This document shows, piece after piece, positions 42,752-52,942 of a stretch of 64,000 nucleotides of DNA; the stretch's first letter is position 1, and each line of letters opens with the position of its first letter. Below the pieces are notes generated by a model that was given only the letters and a program-made list of their open reading frames with translations, had not been told where the DNA came from and searched no databases. Both the position numbers and the translations under genes were made by a program. Location of the stretch: the NCBI GenBank assembly GCA_963666865.1, contig OY763072.1, forward strand, positions 2,728,001 through 2,792,000, written 5' to 3'. The stretch is from Bin87 sp963666865 (lineage in GTDB: Bacteria > Chloroflexota > Dehalococcoidia > Lucifugimonadales > UBA3495).

Positions 42752-44617
42752 TTACCGGTGCTGGATGAACTCATAACCGTTGATGTTTCGCAGATCCGCG
42801 TATCGCACGCCGTCATTCCAGGGCTGGAGCTTGGGCCCCACCGGCCACAGTGAATCGAAATTGTACAACCCAATTCCGGTAATGGCATTCTCAAACATGA
42901 ACGTGGCGATCTCGAGGGCCAACTCCCGTCGCTTTTCCGTGTTGACTTCGGCCATGTGCTGCGGGACTTTTTCGTCGAACCACGGGTGTTCAATACCCCG
43001 GTTCCACACGGCCTGGTGGTGCAGCTTGGACAGCATCCCCGAGAATCCCTGACCCGGCTCCAGTCGAATGCCGCCAGCGTGGCAGGTGGAACCCTGATAG
43101 TTGCGGGCGATCAGACTGGGACGCAGCGTGGTGTAAGGAACGCTCTGAAACTTTACGTCCACGCCGATGTCGCCCCACATGGCAGCAACGGCCTCACACG
43201 CCTCCACTTCCACGGGCGCCCCCCGCAGCGCTGGCGTCAGCGTTATGCTGAAACCGTCCGCATAGCCGGCCTCCGCAAGCAACTGCTTGGCCCGCTCCGG
43301 ATCATACTCCCACCGTAGTTCCGGCGGGAGCCAGGTGTCCTCGTACTGACCGAAATCCCACAGGACCGCTGGAGCGCCGTACCCCTGCAACAGGGTATCC
43401 ACGATCCCTTGTCGGTCAATGGCTACGGACAAGGCGGTTCTCACCATCGCGGCCTTCTTCCACTCTTCAGAGTTGATGTCGGGGTTGGACGACACCCAGG
43501 GCAGATCCGGATCGTATCCGGGTTGCTGGTCGTCGGTGCCCAGGCCCACGTAGTACTGCCCGTAAAAGGTCAGGGCCGCCTCGCCGCCTCCGGGGACGCG
43601 CATGATTTCCGCGCCGTCCACCTGGGTGATCAGCGGCAGCGAGTCAAAAGCGATGAGCGTGGTGTCCAGATTTCCGGTCTGGAAACCGGCAATGCGCGAC
43701 GATTCTTCCGGTATTTCGCGGAATACCAGCTCCGCAAAGTGCGGCGTCTTGCGCCAGTGGTCTTGGACCGCTTCCATCCTCCAGAACTCGGCCGTCCGGA
43801 ACTCCACCAGGTCCCAAGAACCGGTGGCGGCGATCTGTCCGTTGGCTTCTTCCGCTCCCAACTCCTCGGATTGCCTCTTACTGATGATCCAGGTGCCGGC
43901 CCCGCTGGGACTGGTCAGGAACTCGTTGATGGGGACTTCCGACCAAGGTTCGCCGGCGTTGACCTCCACCGTGTAGTCATCAATGGCCTCGGCGTGCCCC
44001 TCCGAGTTTTCCCAGATCCTCCGGATGTTGGATGCCCGCGGGTGCTTGGAACCCTCGGCTCCAAACTGCCGCATGCTATAGATGACGTCTTCAGCCGTCA
44101 TCTCCCCGTACCCCTTGTGGAACTGGACGCCTTCCTCCAGGTGGAAGGTCCAAGTGGTGCCATCCTCCGACGCTTCCCAGCTCTTGGCCAGCATGCCCGT
44201 CGGTTCCAGGGCGCTGGAAACCGTCAGCAACGATTCCCCGATGGGAGGCGTTTGCATGACGAATATCTGTGGGTTGCCCGCTAGGCTGGGATGCCCCATG
44301 AACGGCCCCAGTTCCTTCTGACCCACCGTGATGGTGCCGACGGGCAGGTCTCCCACCATTGGCGCGGCGGCCTCCGGTGTAGCCGTTGCTGCTGCGACTG
44401 CACCTCCAGCGGGAGCTGTGGTCGCTGCGGGAGCAGAAACGGCGGCGGGTGGCGCCGTGGCGGCCGGAGCCGCTGGCGCCGCACTCTGGGCCGATGCTGC
44501 CTGACCGGTTGCCGATTGTTCTGTTTCCGACGCTCCGCCGCACGCCAGCGCCACGACCAGAGCCAACGGCAGCACGAAGAGCATTACGGTGGTGAACCTG
44601 ATCGGGAAATCTCTCAT
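42752..44617 (-). CDS. ABC transporter substrate-binding lipoprotein (oligopeptide/family 5)
   Basis: A 621-aa exported protein: signal peptide with lipidation Cys26 (LVVALACGG), an Ala/Pro/Thr-rich linker (residues ~28-90), then a family 5 solute-binding domain (DGTTWTFHLEEGVQFHKGYG, MTAEDVIYSMRQFGAEGS, ALSVAIDRQGIVDTLLQGYG). It binds peptides or other solutes outside the cell for a permease not seen here. A decayed copy of its C-terminal region lies just upstream at 44640. Confidence 0.9.
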   Translation of the reverse strand: MRDFPIRFTTVMLFVLPLALVVALACGGASETEQSATGQAASAQSAAPAAPAATAPPAAVSAPAATTAPAGGAVAAATATPEAAAPMVGDLPVGTITVGQKELGPFMGHPSLAGNPQIFVMQTPPIGESLLTVSSALEPTGMLAKSWEASEDGTTWTFHLEEGVQFHKGYGEMTAEDVIYSMRQFGAEGSKHPRASNIRRIWENSEGHAEAIDDYTVEVNAGEPWSEVPINEFLTSPSGAGTWIISKRQSEELGAEEANGQIAATGSWDLVEFRTAEFWRMEAVQDHWRKTPHFAELVFREIPEESSRIAGFQTGNLDTTLIAFDSLPLITQVDGAEIMRVPGGGEAALTFYGQYYVGLGTDDQQPGYDPDLPWVSSNPDINSEEWKKAAMVRTALSVAIDRQGIVDTLLQGYGAPAVLWDFGQYEDTWLPPELRWEYDPERAKQLLAEAGYADGFSITLTPALRGAPVEVEACEAVAAMWGDIGVDVKFQSVPYTTLRPSLIARNYQGSTCHAGGIRLEPGQGFSGMLSKLHHQAVWNRGIEHPWFDEKVPQHMAEVNTEKRRELALEIATFMFENAITGIGLYNFDSLWPVGPKLQPWNDGVRYADLRNINGYEFIQHR

Positions 44618-44639
44618 GAGCTCCTCCAGATTATCCTTC

Positions 44640-45060
44640 GGTCGAAGGTACTCCTATCCTTTGATGTTGCGCACGACACGGTACCGCACGCCTTGGTCGT
44701 AATTGATTCCGTGGGCCTATCGACCACAGCGAACCGAAATCGTACAGACCCTTGCCCATAATGGCATTTTCAAGCATAACCGTGGCAATTTCAATGGTCA
44801 GTTCGCTGCGCGCTTCCCCAACCGCAGCCATGTGCCGTGAAACCCTCTCGTAAAACCAGCGATGCTTGGTACCACGGTCCATATGGCCTGGCGATTCAAC
44901 TGTGCCAGCTGCCAGAGAGACCCTGACCCGGCTCCAGCCGAATACAGGGTTTGGGCGCAGACGGTATGGGATGCACGGACGGGTGGCTCCAGTTGGGCGC
45001 AGCAGGCAACCCATTGCGGCAGGGTTCTCACCTCCGGTGATCGGGTTCATTGCCGGCATA
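44640..45060 (-). pseudogene. Decayed copy of the substrate-binding protein C-terminus
   Basis: Minus-strand frames match the end of the 42752 protein: IEIATVMLENAIMGKGLYDF corresponds to LEIATFMFENAITGIGLYNF, and LWSIGP to LWPVGP. Upstream pieces (QLNRQAIW for KLHHQAVW) are in other frames. So a tandem paralog has decayed, leaving about 130 codons of homology. The rest of the 926-base interval to 45543 holds this scar and the repeat zone. Confidence 0.7.
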
Positions 45061-45132
45061 GCGGTGCAACCACCCCCGGACTCGTTTGTCCTTTCCCTGG
45101 GACGGGTGTCGGGAGGGTCCCTTGGCCAAGAA

Positions 45133-45245
45133 TGAATTGCATTGGTATACAATGGACTCCATTGCATTGGATACCAATCCATTCCATTGCGAATGCATTC
45201 CATAGGAATGGTATCGATACCATTCCTATCGATACCTATCCATTC
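45133..45245. repeat. Short-repeat zone with a 28-bp perfect palindrome
   Basis: About 110 bases built from ATTGCATT, CCATTG, CCATTCC and GGTATCGATACC words, far lower in GC than the flanks. Positions 45202-45229 form a perfect 28-bp palindrome with centre CG: the half-site is ATAGGAATGGTATC. A partial third copy of TATCGATACC follows. It could be a protein-binding site, a recombination site or a cruciform. Confidence 0.75.
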
Positions 45246-45543
45246 GCCGTGGCGGTCGAGGGCGTATTCACGCGGCAGGGTCCAGTGCTCTCCTCGAGTA
45301 CGGGTGAAGTTACACCCGTGGCCACGGCCGGTTTTACAGCCCGCCGTGGTCAGGCAAACGACGGTGAAAAGAGGCCCTTACAGCCTCTTGCGAACGTCCA
45401 TTCGCCGCGTGATAATTACCTTTATCGCGCATCTTTCACGGCCCGAAATGGCCCTGAAATCCTGCCTCCGGAGACCCGCCCATGACCACTCTCTTCGTCC
45501 ACTTGCAGACCCGCCGGACCTCCGGCCGGCCGGAGACGTCGAC

Positions 45544-46452
45544 ATGCCGCCGGTGAGGCGACACCGCATCGGCGACCAGCTGCCGGTGGTGATCCACCCG
45601 GCTCCCGACCCGGCGGCAGTCGACCTCTGCCGGGACCTGGTGGCCCAGACCGACGCCGAGGCCGTGATTCTCTTCGGCTCCCGGGCCAGCGGCGGCTGGG
45701 ACGAGCAGTCCGACCTGGACATGATCGTCGTCCACGACGGCGCCGATGAGGATGACCGCAGGAATGCCCTCGGACGGGCCCTTGCCAATCTCAGGGAGCG
45801 CCACTACCCGGGCTATCGTGACTACCGCAGCCCCCATCACGGGGTGGCGGACGGGCTGATGATCGAGACTCCTGGGAATTACCACGCCTACCGCCGCACC
45901 CTGAACCACGTCGTCGCCCGGGCCGCCCGGGAGGGTCGCGTCTTCACCGGGGATCCCGGCGCCGCAGACGCTTACCTTCACGACGGCGACACATCCAACG
46001 AGTGGGAGCTGGTGACCCTGGAACGGTTCAGGAGGGCGTCCGAGGAAGCCCGCGACCTGGACCACGTGCGCCGGTCCTGGCTGGATCGATCGCGGCGCAG
46101 CCCGGTCCTGAACACCATGCGCGGGCGAAACGCCCACGGGCTGCTCTGGAACTCGGGCGCAGCGCTTTTGTCCATCCTGGGCGTCATCTACCCCCGGGAC
46201 TCGGTGGCGGAGACGGCCGCCGCCATCGCCCGGCACGACACCGGCTGGAGCCACCGGTTCCTCAGTGACCTGGAACGCATCAACCAGTACGCTTACTGCG
46301 GGTGTGAGGTGGTGGTAACCGATCCCATCGGCGACGTGCCCGCCATGTGGCGCGATCTGGACATTGACCGGGACGCGCTGTGGGAGCGCATCGGCCAGCT
46401 CAGCGGGTACGACCTCCGCGCCGCCGGTGAAAGTCCCTGCCCTGGACCGTGA
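45544..46452 (+). CDS. Nucleotidyltransferase (MNT) fused to a HEPN domain
   Basis: A 302-aa protein. The N-terminal part is a minimal nucleotidyltransferase with GSRASGGWDEQSDLD (residues 45-59), the G-S-x(n)-D-x-D active site. The C-terminal half (TLERFRRASEEARDLDHVRR, SGAALLSILGVIYP) is a HEPN-type helical domain with Arg/His residues. Separate MNT and HEPN genes usually form toxin-antitoxin pairs; here they are one chain. ATG 45544 has GGAG upstream. It precedes the CRISPR-linked integrase. Confidence 0.8.
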   Translation: MPPVRRHRIGDQLPVVIHPAPDPAAVDLCRDLVAQTDAEAVILFGSRASGGWDEQSDLDMIVVHDGADEDDRRNALGRALANLRERHYPGYRDYRSPHHGVADGLMIETPGNYHAYRRTLNHVVARAAREGRVFTGDPGAADAYLHDGDTSNEWELVTLERFRRASEEARDLDHVRRSWLDRSRRSPVLNTMRGRNAHGLLWNSGAALLSILGVIYPRDSVAETAAAIARHDTGWSHRFLSDLERINQYAYCGCEVVVTDPIGDVPAMWRDLDIDRDALWERIGQLSGYDLRAAGESPCPGP

Positions 46453-46508
46453 ACCGCATCGCCCCGCGCCGATGACCCGTTTCGCCCTTTCATCCCAATG
46501 GAGCTGTC

Positions 46509-47476
46509 ATGACCACCGCCCCCAGCGAATACCAGATAGTTCCCCAGCAGCCTACGTCAGCGCCGGCGCTGCGGGCCGCCGACCAGGGCGTGGCCTCGTC
46601 CCTTGAGTCGGTCCTCTCCGACAACACCAAGCGTACCTACGATACCCAGTGGCGGCTGTTCGACGACTGGTGCGCCGAGGTGAGGCTTGTATCCCTTCCG
46701 GCCGAGCCCCTCACCGTGGCCCGCTACCTGGCCGCCCGGGCCGGCTCGGGTGCCTCCATCGCCACGTTACGGCTGGCCACGTCGGCCATCGCCAAGGCCC
46801 ACGGGTGGGCCAGGCTGGACTCGCCCTGCCGGGACCCGGGCGTGCGCGCCTCTTTGAAAGGATGGGGAAGACGCCTCGCCAAACCCCAGCGCCAGTCCGG
46901 GGCGCTGACCGCCGACGTGCTGGCCGTCATCCGGCTCACCGCCGTCCAGCCTCGCAAGCGCGGCCGTGGTGTCGAAACGGCGGAGCAGGCAGCAGAAAGG
47001 GCGAAGTTTGACCTGGCCCTGGTGGCCGCGCTTCCGACGCGGGGTTGAGGCGTTCCGAGGCGGCGGCGCTCACCTGGGGCGATGTGCAGTGCTGGGACGA
47101 CGGCTCCGGCCGCATCACCGTCATCCGCTCCAAGACCGACGCTGAGGCGGTCGGCGCGGTGGTGGCCATCACTCCCGCTGCCATGCAGGCTCTTTCCGCC
47201 ATCCGGCCGGCGGGCGTGACCAGCGACGAGAAAGTGTTCGGGCTGTCGGAGTCCCAGATCGCCCGGCGGGTCAAGGCCATCGCCAAAGCCGCGGGCTTGG
47301 CCGACTGGGAGTTCTTCAGCGGCCACAGCGGGCGCGTCGGCATGGCAAGGCGCATGGCCCAGAACGGCGCCCCCACCCACGAGATCGAGCGCCAGGGCCG
47401 GTGGAAGCAGGGCGGCGGTATGGTCGGCCGCTACACCCGCGGCGAATCCGCCGGGTCCGCGTTGCGGTATCTATGA
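46509..47476 (+). pseudogene. Tyrosine recombinase with one-base deletion, left border of the CRISPR locus
   Basis: Starts MTTAPSEYQIVPQQ with a SAM-like core-binding domain (TKRTYDTQWRLFDDWCAEV). A frame break near 47033-47040 (ALPTRG then stop) is followed in the next frame by GLRRSEAAALTWGDV, HSGRVGMARRM and GMVGRYTRGES, the catalytic half. The whole span is 968 bases, one short of 323 codons, so a single-base deletion explains it. A relative of its C-terminus lies at 59390. Confidence 0.82.
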
Positions 47477-47506
47477 TTTCCGCGTATGCAGACAGCTCCA
47501 TCACCA

Positions 47507-48197
47507 CCTTCAAAAAGGCCACGTTCTTTCGGCCGTGGAAATTCCGAGGCTTTCGAGAACGGCCTCCACGCGCTGTCCTTGCTTCAATGCGGCCACGTCC
47601 TTTCGGCCGTGGAAATCGGCCCCTTATCCCAAAGGTCGTCGAGGCTCATCTGGCTTCAATGCGGCCACGTCCTTTCGGCCGTGGAAATTTGAGCTTGCCG
47701 GCGGATTACGAATGGCAGTACGACGCTTCAATGCGGCCACGTCCTTTCGGCCGTGGAAATTGACGGACGTGCGCTATTCGTGTGGCGCCGTTTCATCGCT
47801 TCAATGCGGCCACGTCCTTTCGGCCGTGGAAATCTCGAATCCCAGGTAATCCGCACTGGGCTGCTCGATGCTTCAATGCGGCCACGTCCTTTCGGCCGTG
47901 GAAATTCCCCCACGAGAAGGGGTACTACTACGGCTGGTTCGGGCTTCAATGCGGCCACGTCCTTTCGGCCGTGGAAATCGCCCCCTAACCCTCCTTGCCC
48001 AGGAAGTCGTAGATGCGCTTCAATGCGGCCACGTCCTTTCGGCCGTGGAAATCGAGAAAAAGACGGGTCGGATAAGAGCCGCCTTCGGGCTTCAATGCGG
48101 CCACGTCCTTTCGGCCGTGGAAATACGCGGAGCTGCTGATCTCCGACCCCACCGAGGGACAGCTTCAATGCGGCCACGTCCTTTCGGCCGTGGAAAT
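47507..48197 (-). CRISPR. Type I-G CRISPR array: 10 repeats, 9 spacers
   Basis: Repeats of 36 nt start at 47507 (degenerate), 47581, 47653, 47725, 47798, 47870, 47943, 48017, 48089 and 48162; spacers are 36-38 nt. Read on the minus strand the repeat begins ATTTCCACGG and ends CCGCATTGAAGC, the usual type I end. It folds as CCACG-G-CC-GAAA-GG-A-CGTGG, i.e. seven pairs, one G-A mismatch and a GNRA loop. The degenerate repeat is at the left, so the leader is on the right beside cas2. Confidence 0.97.
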
Positions 48198-48384
48198 AGT
48201 ATAAAACCAACGGGTTTCGTAGGATTGCCATCATCGAGCGTCGAGTAGCTACGACAATATGGCGCGATACGTCATGTGGGTTTGATGATTTAAACGCCCA
48301 CCCACGAATTTCCCATCGGTGATGCGAGCGGTTATTCGTGGAGTTCACGTCACCCGACCACTCGCAAGGCGTAGGTAAACCGAG
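48198..48384 (-). promoter_or_regulatory. CRISPR leader between array and cas2
   Basis: 187 bases with no ORF and lower GC than the flanking genes. On the minus strand TTTATACT lies directly against the first repeat (48198-48205 complement), a -10-like box that would start transcription in or just before the repeat. The leader is on the cas2 side and points into the array, as is standard for adaptation at the leader end. Confidence 0.65.
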
Positions 48385-48675
48385 CTAAACCACCAGCACC
48401 TCCCTGACGGCCGGAGCCACCTGACGGCCGAGGGTCTGCATGGTCGCTGACCCGCGTCCACTGACCGGCCCCAGGTCAATGATCACGACCCGATCCTCGT
48501 GTTGGTCAATGATCTCGGTCAGAGCGGCTTTCATGATAGCCAGTTCCTTGCGGGAAAGGTCGCACGTGAATACCGAGTACTGCAGTGGATCACCGAATCC
48601 CTTCAACTTGCCATGGGTGCGACGCAGACGCGCCGCATCGCTCACATCGTAGGCGACCAGGTAGCGATTTCGCAT
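48385..48675 (-). CDS. cas2: CRISPR-associated endonuclease Cas2
   Basis: A 96-aa Cas2: ferredoxin-like start MRNRYLVAYDVSDAARL with the conserved Asp at residue 10, then KLKGFGDPLQYSVFTCDLSR. Together with Cas1 it forms the spacer-integration complex. The gene is 3 bases downstream of cas4-cas1 and next to the leader. Confidence 0.95.
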   Translation of the reverse strand: MRNRYLVAYDVSDAARLRRTHGKLKGFGDPLQYSVFTCDLSRKELAIMKAALTEIIDQHEDRVVIIDLGPVSGRGSATMQTLGRQVAPAVREVLVV

Positions 48676-48678
48676 TCC

Positions 48679-50379
48679 TCACCTCGTGGTGAACGCCGGG
48701 TACCGCGGCAGTTCCCCCAACAAATGGCGTCCCAGCAGGCGGGCCTGAACCTCCAGGATTCGTCGATAGCTGACCGAGTAGCCGAACAATGGATGCCTGA
48801 TCAGCGTATCCATCCGCCTTTCGAATCCTCTCACCACGGTCCTGCGTCCGTCCTGGTTCAATGATACGGCTCCGGAGCGTTCCAGGAAATCCCGTTCGTT
48901 GAGTTCGCCATTGTTGAACAACGTCAGAATGACCGAATCGGCGATGATGGGGCGGAATTCTTCGGCAAGGTCCAGCGCCAATGCGGGGCGACCGTACTTG
49001 GGTTGGTGATACAGGCCCAGATACGGATCGAAACCCACCGTCAAGGCCGAGACGAAAGTCTGTCGCATCAGCATGGAGTAGAGGAACGACAGCACCGCGT
49101 TGACCGGGTCTCTGGGCGGTCGCCGATTCCGTCGGTGGAAATCGAACCTTGCCACGTCAGTGTTGAGCAATGCCCCGAAGTGGGCAAAATACACCCTGGC
49201 CGCGGCCCCCTCCATGCCCAGCAGGGTGGCGAATGTGTCGGCGGAACGGGCTCGGTCCAGCAGGCGTTGAATCTCATCAAGGGCGGACTTGGGAGACTCA
49301 GCGTGATTGCGCCGCATGATGACCCGGCAATTGCGCATCTTCGCGATCACCATCTCCCTGGCCACGGGCAGGGCGACGGCTTCGTCGCCGGCGGCGCGAT
49401 ACTGGGCGATGCGCAGTTCCACATTCTTGTGCCCCATGCCACTGGTCACCCCTTTGAGCCAGCCACCGTAGGTGAAGTGACAGACGGGTATGTCACGGTC
49501 GATCAACTCCCGGGTCGCCTGGGCCGTGACCTGTACGTTTCCAAAGATGGAGAGGCTGGATACGTCCAGCAGCCTGGCCTCTGCGATGGTTGTTCCCCGG
49601 GACTGCACCCGCAGGGTGTCGCCGGACTTTCCGATGACGGCTCCCTGGGTGATCACGTACATCGGCAGGGCGTCGTCTCGCGCCGGCGTCATGCGTCTCA
49701 CGTCGTCGGGACGCACCCTGTGCTGCCCGTTCTTCAGGAAGATGGTTTCATCGGGCAGGCAGATGCCCACCAGGGAACACCGGGGACACTTGGGGCTGTC
49801 CTGCAGGGGAGGGGGGATCACACCGCCGGCGGCCATATCCTGAGTGGCGCCAAGCAATGCCCGGGTGTGTTTCACCAAAGCGTCATCGAAGGGAACGGGA
49901 ACCCTTCGCTTTGAATTGACGAAATAGAGCACCCCTTCATCACACTGGAAGCCGTGGGCTCTCAGCAGCAACCCCTGCAGGCACAGCTGTACCCGTTCGG
50001 GGTCGTAGGCGTTGCCAGGCACATCAGGAACGGCGCCTCGCTTGTAGTCAACGGGGGTGGCGCGGGCGCCGTCGGCCTCGACCAGGTCGATGCGTGCGAT
50101 GGCGCCCAGGGTCTCATCAGACAGCAGCACGGACCTGGCGTGGACCTGATCGTCAGCGGGAACATCCTCTTCGGCGGAGTCCTCTGGCATGAGCAGATTG
50201 CCGGACGGGCGGTCCACCCGACGGTGCTGGAACCGGCCGTCTACGGTATCGGCGCTATCGGCGAATTCGCCCTGCACCCACTCCATGTAGGCCAACCGGG
50301 GGCAGTAGGTGAACTCGTTGACCATCCGCGCCGGCACGAGCTCGGGGTGTGCCGGTGTAGTTATCTCCGAAGCTGCCAT
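48679..50379 (-). CDS. cas4-cas1: Cas4-Cas1 fusion protein
   Basis: A 566-aa fusion typical of subtype I-G. The N-terminal Cas4 part (to ~210) has Cys26, Cys198, Cys201 and Cys207 as FeS ligands and the DYK motif (Asp111, Lys113). The Cas1 part starts near residue 235 (ALPMYVITQGAVIGKSGDTL) and has Glu390 (LLGMEGAAARVYF), His458 (GLYHQPKYGRP) and the acidic LALDLAEEFRP as metal ligands. Start ATG 50379 is preceded by GGAGGAG. All catalytic residues appear present, so adaptation could work. Confidence 0.95.
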   Translation of the reverse strand: MAASEITTPAHPELVPARMVNEFTYCPRLAYMEWVQGEFADSADTVDGRFQHRRVDRPSGNLLMPEDSAEEDVPADDQVHARSVLLSDETLGAIARIDLVEADGARATPVDYKRGAVPDVPGNAYDPERVQLCLQGLLLRAHGFQCDEGVLYFVNSKRRVPVPFDDALVKHTRALLGATQDMAAGGVIPPPLQDSPKCPRCSLVGICLPDETIFLKNGQHRVRPDDVRRMTPARDDALPMYVITQGAVIGKSGDTLRVQSRGTTIAEARLLDVSSLSIFGNVQVTAQATRELIDRDIPVCHFTYGGWLKGVTSGMGHKNVELRIAQYRAAGDEAVALPVAREMVIAKMRNCRVIMRRNHAESPKSALDEIQRLLDRARSADTFATLLGMEGAAARVYFAHFGALLNTDVARFDFHRRNRRPPRDPVNAVLSFLYSMLMRQTFVSALTVGFDPYLGLYHQPKYGRPALALDLAEEFRPIIADSVILTLFNNGELNERDFLERSGAVSLNQDGRRTVVRGFERRMDTLIRHPLFGYSVSYRRILEVQARLLGRHLLGELPRYPAFTTR

Positions 50380-50503
50380 GACGGTCCGGTCTCCTCCGTG
50401 TCGTATCGATGGCCGATGCGTCTCCCACGGAAGGCAGGACGCCGTTGATATCGCGTCATCATCAGCGCCGTTTCCGCGGGGATTGGTCGAGCGGCGATGC
50501 TTC

Positions 50504-51448
50504 TCATACCGACCGTGCCGGCGAAAAGTTGCGATAGCGTCCCGTGTTCATCCGCTGGGACCGGAACACCTCTCGTATCCCCATGGGGCCGAGGCGGTGG
50601 CGATCCGGCGTGTCCCGCTGCAGCTCGTCCAGGGATAGGATGGAGCGCGCCGTATCCAGGTTGACCGGAACATCCCATATGGGCCAGGTGAAGAAGGTGT
50701 CGTCCGCGCGGGCGCCCCGGAACCCCGTGGTGGTCAGGGTGCTTCCCACCGGCGCCACCGGGAACAGTGGGATGGCCTCGAAGGCCAGCCGGTTGGCGCC
50801 CCATTCGGTGCCGGCGGCTTCCTTGCTGGGGTCCCTCCAACGCAGGGCATACCTGCGGTCATCCTCCGGGTCCCAGCGTAGCGACAGGCGCTGGTCGCTG
50901 CGGTTCCACGGATGAAACAGGCACTTTTCGAAGCTGTCTGCGGTGGTGTATTCCGCCAGGTCGCGCATCGTCTTGAGGAAATGCTGGTGGCCGGCGCCCC
51001 GCAGGGTGCGCAGTGCGGTGTCCCGGACCACATGGTTGCGGTCGGTCGCCGCCTCGCAGCCGAACCCGGCGATGAAGTCGGCCCGGGCCCGCCCAGCGTG
51101 GGATCCGGTTGATGACCTGGCCGCAGCCGTCGCGGCCTCGCGGAACCGGTCCGGCGACAGGGTCAGGTTGTCCCCAATGTCCAAGGCCTCGTGGCCGGAT
51201 CGCAGGTCGGCAAAGGAGATCAGTCCGTCCAGCGCGTCCGCTCTGGAGATGGTCTCGCGATCAACGTGTAGGCAGGGACGCCAGGCATCCCGATCGGTCC
51301 ACGACAGTTCCACCAAACGGCCGGGCCACGCGATGCTGAGACCCCTCAGGACGCCCAGCGCCGCCAGGAAGGCCAGTGGATTCGCTCCGTCCAGACCCTC
51401 CAGGACCAGTCCGGTTCCACCTTTATTTCCATTATGCGCATCGTTCAT
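50504..51448 (-). CDS. csb3: Csb3-type Cas protein (subtype I-G effector subunit)
   Basis: A 314-aa protein starting after a short linker with LVLEGLDGANPLAFLAALGV, the family's N-terminal signature, and ending near MGIREVFRSQRMNTGRYRNF. Csb3/GSU0052-type proteins occur in Geobacter-like type I-U (now I-G) systems and are thought to serve as a small or large-subunit-like effector component. The start overlaps the cas3 stop (ATGA), so translation is coupled. Confidence 0.8.
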   Translation of the reverse strand: MNDAHNGNKGGTGLVLEGLDGANPLAFLAALGVLRGLSIAWPGRLVELSWTDRDAWRPCLHVDRETISRADALDGLISFADLRSGHEALDIGDNLTLSPDRFREAATAAARSSTGSHAGRARADFIAGFGCEAATDRNHVVRDTALRTLRGAGHQHFLKTMRDLAEYTTADSFEKCLFHPWNRSDQRLSLRWDPEDDRRYALRWRDPSKEAAGTEWGANRLAFEAIPLFPVAPVGSTLTTTGFRGARADDTFFTWPIWDVPVNLDTARSILSLDELQRDTPDRHRLGPMGIREVFRSQRMNTGRYRNFSPARSV

Positions 51449-52942
51449 CCTGTTGCCTCCTCACGGGGAACCGACACCTCCGTTGTCCCTTGCCGCTCCG
51501 CCTCGCTGCGCCGTTGATCTGCCACCCGCACCAGCGCCTCCAGCCAGGCCAGTCCCCACCACCCGTAGCGCCGCACCAGTCGCCAGAACCGTTCGGGCAC
51601 GCCGCTGTCCAGCCGTTCCAGACCCGTGCGGCTGCCGGCCGACATGGGGTATCCGAAGATATCCAGCTCGACGACCACAGGGTCAGGGTCCTCCACCACC
51701 GGGGCGAAGGGACGGCCGCGACCGTGGTGACTGGTCACCAAGTGGAGCGCCAGGTCCCGGTCGGCGGCGCTATCCAGCAGTCCTGACGCGCTCTCCATCA
51801 GGCGGGCGGAGACCAGTTCATGGCGAAACCCCACCGGATAGCCGCAGGCCTGCCGCGCCCGTCGAAACTCCGCGAGGCCGGAGGGCAGTTGGGCCGACTT
51901 GGCCAGCAGGGCCTCCGATGCGGCCGCGGCCCAGAAGCTGCCGCCGTGGAACATCGCCTGCATCCGGTGGTCGGCCTTGCCCACGTCGTGGAACCGGGCG
52001 GCCAATGCCAGATTCCGCTGCATGTCACTGGAAAGACCGGCCCCGCGGGCGAACCGGACTGCCCACTGGGCCACGCCGTCCAGATGATGCTCCAGCTCGA
52101 TCTCAACGGTGGCCGAGTAGGTGTCGTCCTCGTCCGTGGGCGTGCCGAATTCCCACGAGCTATTCGCCTCCCGTCGAATGCCCTTCAGCACTACACCGCC
52201 GTCGGGATGTTCCAGCATCTTGCGGTGGCGGTCTTTACACCATCCGGTGGCCGCTTCCTTCAACCATTCGGGAGTTCCCTCGGCGTCGGCGATCTCGCGC
52301 AGTTTCTCCACGGCCATGTCGTCGTCATCCAGGATCTGCTGGCTCCGGGCCAGGGTGAGGAGATCATCCCTCGCCGGACAGTCGGGCCATGCGGTGAGTG
52401 TCCTCTCGTGGATCCTCAGCAGGGGAGTCCCTTGGTATCGCAGGTGCGCCTCGTCGCCAACGTCGATTATGGGTTCGCCGCCGCCGTCGGGCTCCGGAAT
52501 GTGGCCGAACACGTCCCATCCACCCAGTTCTGCGGGGATGACCACCGTATCGCCGGGCCGCAGCGCATCGCCGTCGGTCAGGGCTGTGCTGTCCTCCGGC
52601 CCCCGCCAGCGGATCGGCACCCGCGCCGGAGCCGACCCCGTGGCGCGCTGGTCGAAATCGTCGTCAACGGCGGCCCCCAGATCGCTGAGGTTGTGACCGG
52701 CGTCATCGCCGCCCAGCCAGCGACGCAGGTTGGGGATTGGCACGGCGATGCATTCGGCTGACACGGGAGGGCACAGGCTCAGCGTCTGGATGGCACGGCG
52801 CAGGTCCCCATTTCGGGACGGATCACCGGACAGGTCCGAGCGCCAGCATACCTGCACGTCCGGGACCCGTTGGTCAGGGCCTGTTCCGCGTCAACCAGAT
52901 TTGCCGAATCCTGTTGCCTCACCGAAGAATGTTACCGAAAAC

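Noticed and set aside
47033..47050. Possible selenocysteine UGA in the left recombinase
   Set aside because: The following sequence continues the protein only in another frame, and the total length is one base short of a whole number of codons, so it is a deletion, not UGA recoding.
50943..52358. A 471-codon plus-strand frame opposite csb3 and the cas3 C-terminus
   Set aside because: Low-complexity Pro/Arg/Ser-rich antisense shadow.
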